The translations under genes were made by a program, and so were the position numbers. DNA of 53,433 bases from an uncultured Eggerthellaceae bacterium (lineage in GTDB: Bacteria > Actinomycetota > Coriobacteriia > Coriobacteriales > Eggerthellaceae): NCBI GenBank assembly GCA_947626195.1, contig CANQRF010000010.1:1-53433 (forward strand), given 5' to 3'. Numbering within the stretch: position 1 is the first letter of the stretch; the number at the start of each line of letters is the position of its first letter. This document shows, in pieces, positions 51,753 to 53,433 of this stretch. Below the pieces are notes generated by a model that saw only the letters and a program-made list of their open reading frames with translations, was not told the DNA's origin and made no database searches.

Positions 51753-53060
51753 TCAGCTTGCCGCTTTGAGCATTGTAAGCATCGCTTCCAGCTCCTCAAT
51801 TGTAAACGTGATCGAATCGGCGGAGGCAATGGATGCCTTATCACAATCGTCCGGCGACACCTGTTCTGTCTGCTCGATTTCCTTTCGTCGTTGCCTCATC
51901 TCACGCCGAAGGATGCTATCTGTATCGTCAAAGGCGCCCTCGATGTATTTGAGAGCTTGGACTTTGGCCTCTGGATCGACATCGGCATAAATGTTGAGGG
52001 TCATTGATGGGTTAGCATGGCCCAAATAATCTGAGACCGTGCGGACATCAGCCCCTCCGGCGATCATGAAAGTCGCAAACGTATGACGTAGGTCGTGAGG
52101 CGTGCAATCAAAGCCGTTCATCTTGCAGAAGGCCGAAAAGTCTTTTGTGAGCTGTGTCGGGCTATAGGGATGACTTTGGGTTTCGAGCGTGCCGAGGATA
52201 TAGACGTTTCTGAATGGGATCTTCAGCTTGCCGCTCATATACCTGACGTCCTCATACATTCCCTTTAGGAGCTGATAGGTATGATCGACAAGAGGGATCG
52301 TGCGGGCCTTTCCCGACTTGGGCTCTTTAAGATAGATGCCGCCCTCTCCGCTACCGAGGGAGTGCTCGACGGTTATGGTTCGCTTCGCCTCATCGAAATC
52401 CGCCCATTGCAGGGCGCAGACCTCACCTCGGCGCATACCGGTAACGAGCATGATCTCAATGGCGACCGCAAGCGCAGCGGGCTGCGCTTTGTGCACGAGC
52501 TCAAGCATACGGCTCCGCTCTTCTCTGCTTAAGGTATTGATAGGAGTCTTGACTCGTTTCGGGGGCTTGCAGAAAAGGCAGGGGTTTTTGACTATGAGGT
52601 CTTGTCCCACTGCATAGTTGAGGGCCTGCTTAAGAAGCTGAAAGCATTTGGAGATGCTGCTTGCCGAGTAGCCGTATGCCACCATATCGGCCAGCCATTG
52701 ATTGATAAGGGGAATGGAAAGCTCCGATAGCCTCACGGCGCCGATATATCGGCACATGATTTTCGTCTCGACCCTATATCCCCTAATGGTTGAGGCCTCG
52801 ATGGTCTTGCTGGCGATCTTATATTCCAAGAAATGCGCCATGAACTGTGAGACTGTCACATCTGAGGAAACCGACGACCCTTCAAGCTCCATCTTCACGA
52901 TGAGATCGCATCTTGCTTGCTCTGCCTGTTTGCGTGTTTTTGCCTCAAGGGTGTGATAGGTGGAGACCTCTTCTCCGGTGAATGGGTCCTTGTGCACAAG
53001 CACGCATTCCCACTTGTTGGTTTCGCGCCGACGACGCAGGCTCTTTGGCTTGTATTCCAT
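51753..53060 (-). CDS. Tyrosine integrase of the island
   Basis: A 435-residue phage-type tyrosine recombinase. A basic N-terminal arm-binding region (KPKSLRRRRETNKWECVLVHKD) is followed by a SAM-like core-binding domain (about 65-165). The catalytic domain has Arg in GMRRGEVCAL (about 210), HDLRH (about 322), GHANPS and the nucleophile Tyr near 358 in NIYADVD. The C-terminal 60 residues are an extra helical tail. It integrates the island into tRNA-Ala and, with a directionality factor, excises it. GGAAAGGACAG precedes the ATG. The right arm sites lie 47-88 bases upstream, so binding could repress its own promoter. Confidence 0.95.
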   Translation of the reverse strand: MEYKPKSLRRRRETNKWECVLVHKDPFTGEEVSTYHTLEAKTRKQAEQARCDLIVKMELEGSSVSSDVTVSQFMAHFLEYKIASKTIEASTIRGYRVETKIMCRYIGAVRLSELSIPLINQWLADMVAYGYSASSISKCFQLLKQALNYAVGQDLIVKNPCLFCKPPKRVKTPINTLSREERSRMLELVHKAQPAALAVAIEIMLVTGMRRGEVCALQWADFDEAKRTITVEHSLGSGEGGIYLKEPKSGKARTIPLVDHTYQLLKGMYEDVRYMSGKLKIPFRNVYILGTLETQSHPYSPTQLTKDFSAFCKMNGFDCTPHDLRHTFATFMIAGGADVRTVSDYLGHANPSMTLNIYADVDPEAKVQALKYIEGAFDDTDSILRREMRQRRKEIEQTEQVSPDDCDKASIASADSITFTIEELEAMLTMLKAAS

Positions 53061-53106
53061 TTGCTGTCCTTTCCAACGTTATCCACAACTTTTCGGCGGA
53101 AAAATG

Positions 53107-53148
53107 TGACCACCAAATGACCACCTTAGTGACCACCAAATGACCACC
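53107..53148 (+). repeat. Four TGACCACC boxes, right integrase arm sites
   Basis: Copies start at 53107, 53118, 53130 and 53141 (spacing 11-12-11), same word, orientation and spacing as at the left end. They lie in the int upstream region. Confidence 0.85.
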
Positions 53149-53276
53149 AAACGGCGTCAAAAAAGTTGGAAAACATGGATAAGCGTGACAACGGCAGAAA
53201 AAGAAAAACACCATTTGATCTAGCATTATTCATTTTCGTGGAGAACCTGAAGAAAGCTGATTATGCGGCATTATCC

Positions 53277-53324
53277 GCTGGCAGCCATGAGGTCAGGGGT
53301 TCGAACCCCCTATACTCCACCAGA
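53277..53324 (+). repeat. attR core: direct repeat at right end of the element
   Basis: A second copy of the tRNA-Ala 3' part (from the anticodon stem through CCA plus two bases), with A instead of G in the T-loop. No 5' half is present, so it is not a tRNA gene. Confidence 0.95.
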
Positions 53325-53330
53325 ATCCGA

Positions 53331-53355
53331 AAAGCCCTCGTCAGAGGGCTTTTTT
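53331..53355 (+). terminator. Original host terminator of tRNA-Ala
   Basis: AGCCCTC (53333-53339) and GAGGGCT (53344-53350) are followed by five more T's. It sits a few bases after the displaced tRNA 3' end, showing where host DNA resumes. Confidence 0.85.
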
Positions 53356-53372
53356 GATTCCAGGGTCGTGAC

Positions 53373-53424
53373 CCTGCCCCGCGCGCGAAGCGCGTGGGGA
53401 AATAAACCACCCGCTATGCGGGTG
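53373..53424. repeat. REP-like palindromes at the window edge
   Basis: CCCCGCGCG...CGCGTGGGG (about 53374-53400) and the perfect CACCCGC-TAT-GCGGGTG (53408-53424) stand side by side in non-coding host sequence. They could be extragenic palindromes; only one copy of each is in the window. Confidence 0.35.
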
Positions 53425-53433
53425 CGCGTCGAA

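Larger units (their letters stand above)
33647..53324. mobile_element. tRNA-Ala-integrated genomic island, about 19.6 kb
   Basis: The island is bounded by 48-bp direct repeats of the tRNA-Ala 3' end, with a tyrosine integrase gene at the right end reading inwards. Quadruple TGACCACC arm sites are present at both ends. Internal genes have lower and more variable GC than the host, and one (44171) is strikingly AT-rich. There is no visible relaxase, conjugation ATPase, capsid, terminase or replication initiator, so it is a cargo island that can integrate and perhaps excise, but probably needs a helper to transfer. Cargo is toxin-antitoxin, RNA repair, proteolysis, phosphatase and nuclease genes. 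Confidence 0.93.

Noticed and set aside
53255-53322. Second tRNA-like sequence at the right end
   Set aside because: Only the anticodon-stem-to-CCA half is present; the 5' acceptor and D-arm are missing. It is the attR duplicate.

Overview
The window reads as a chromosome segment from a high-GC, Gram-positive gut-type actinobacterium, most likely of class Coriobacteriia (Eggerthellales). This is inferred from base composition, the SLH-type surface protein, the atpIBEFHAGDC operon with a signal-like N-terminus on AtpF, and the general protein flavour. No 16S gene is present, so genus cannot be fixed.

Host part (1-33616). From the left: a truncated secreted SLH-repeat surface protein (minus strand, runs off the window), a roughly 1 kb spacer with a decayed gene tail, an ABC importer pair metI/metN without a binding protein, an orphan HPt phosphotransfer protein, and a secreted L,D-transpeptidase carrying beta-trefoil lectin repeats. 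Then comes a surface-polysaccharide locus (8139-20901). It holds five to six family-2 glycosyltransferases, an ABC-2 export pair whose ATPase has a long C-terminal extension, UDP-glucose dehydrogenase, a GlfT-like transferase and a polyprenyl-phosphate sugar-1-phosphate transferase (initiating enzyme). Next are dnaE, a small flavin reductase, the complete F1Fo ATP synthase operon (minus strand, 32796 to 25656, ended by a strong hairpin) and a dCMP-deaminase-like gene.

Integrated element (33647-53324, about 19.6 kb). A tRNA-Ala(GGC) gene is the insertion site. Its 3' part, from the anticodon stem on, is repeated 19,630 bp downstream (48 bp, one mismatch), next to a tyrosine integrase. Both ends carry four TGACCACC boxes with identical 11-12-11 bp spacing, almost certainly the integrase arm sites. 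Just inside the left end sits an array of five 20-bp palindromes. No relaxase, type IV secretion, capsid or replication gene is visible, so the island probably moves only by integration and excision or with help. Its cargo is conflict and repair-like: an AbrB/PIN toxin-antitoxin pair; a zinc-ribbon protein; rtcB2-prfH, for repair and rescue of damaged ribosomes; a SLOG (YpsA-like) protein; a divergent WYL regulator facing a three-gene operon of a membrane-anchor-free FtsH-like AAA+ metalloprotease, a CX5R phosphatase and an unknown protein; an AT-rich orphan gene; a second CX5R phosphatase; a BspA-type LRR protein followed by a nucleophile-less YqiA-like hydrolase and an unknown protein; and a Cas4-like/DEDD dual nuclease of the DUF2779 type.

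The best candidate for an undescribed system is the WYL / soluble FtsH / CX5R phosphatase / unknown module (39861-44125), followed by the 46730-49930 three-gene run and the palindrome arrays of the element. The right end of the window returns to host sequence, with the tRNA's original terminator.
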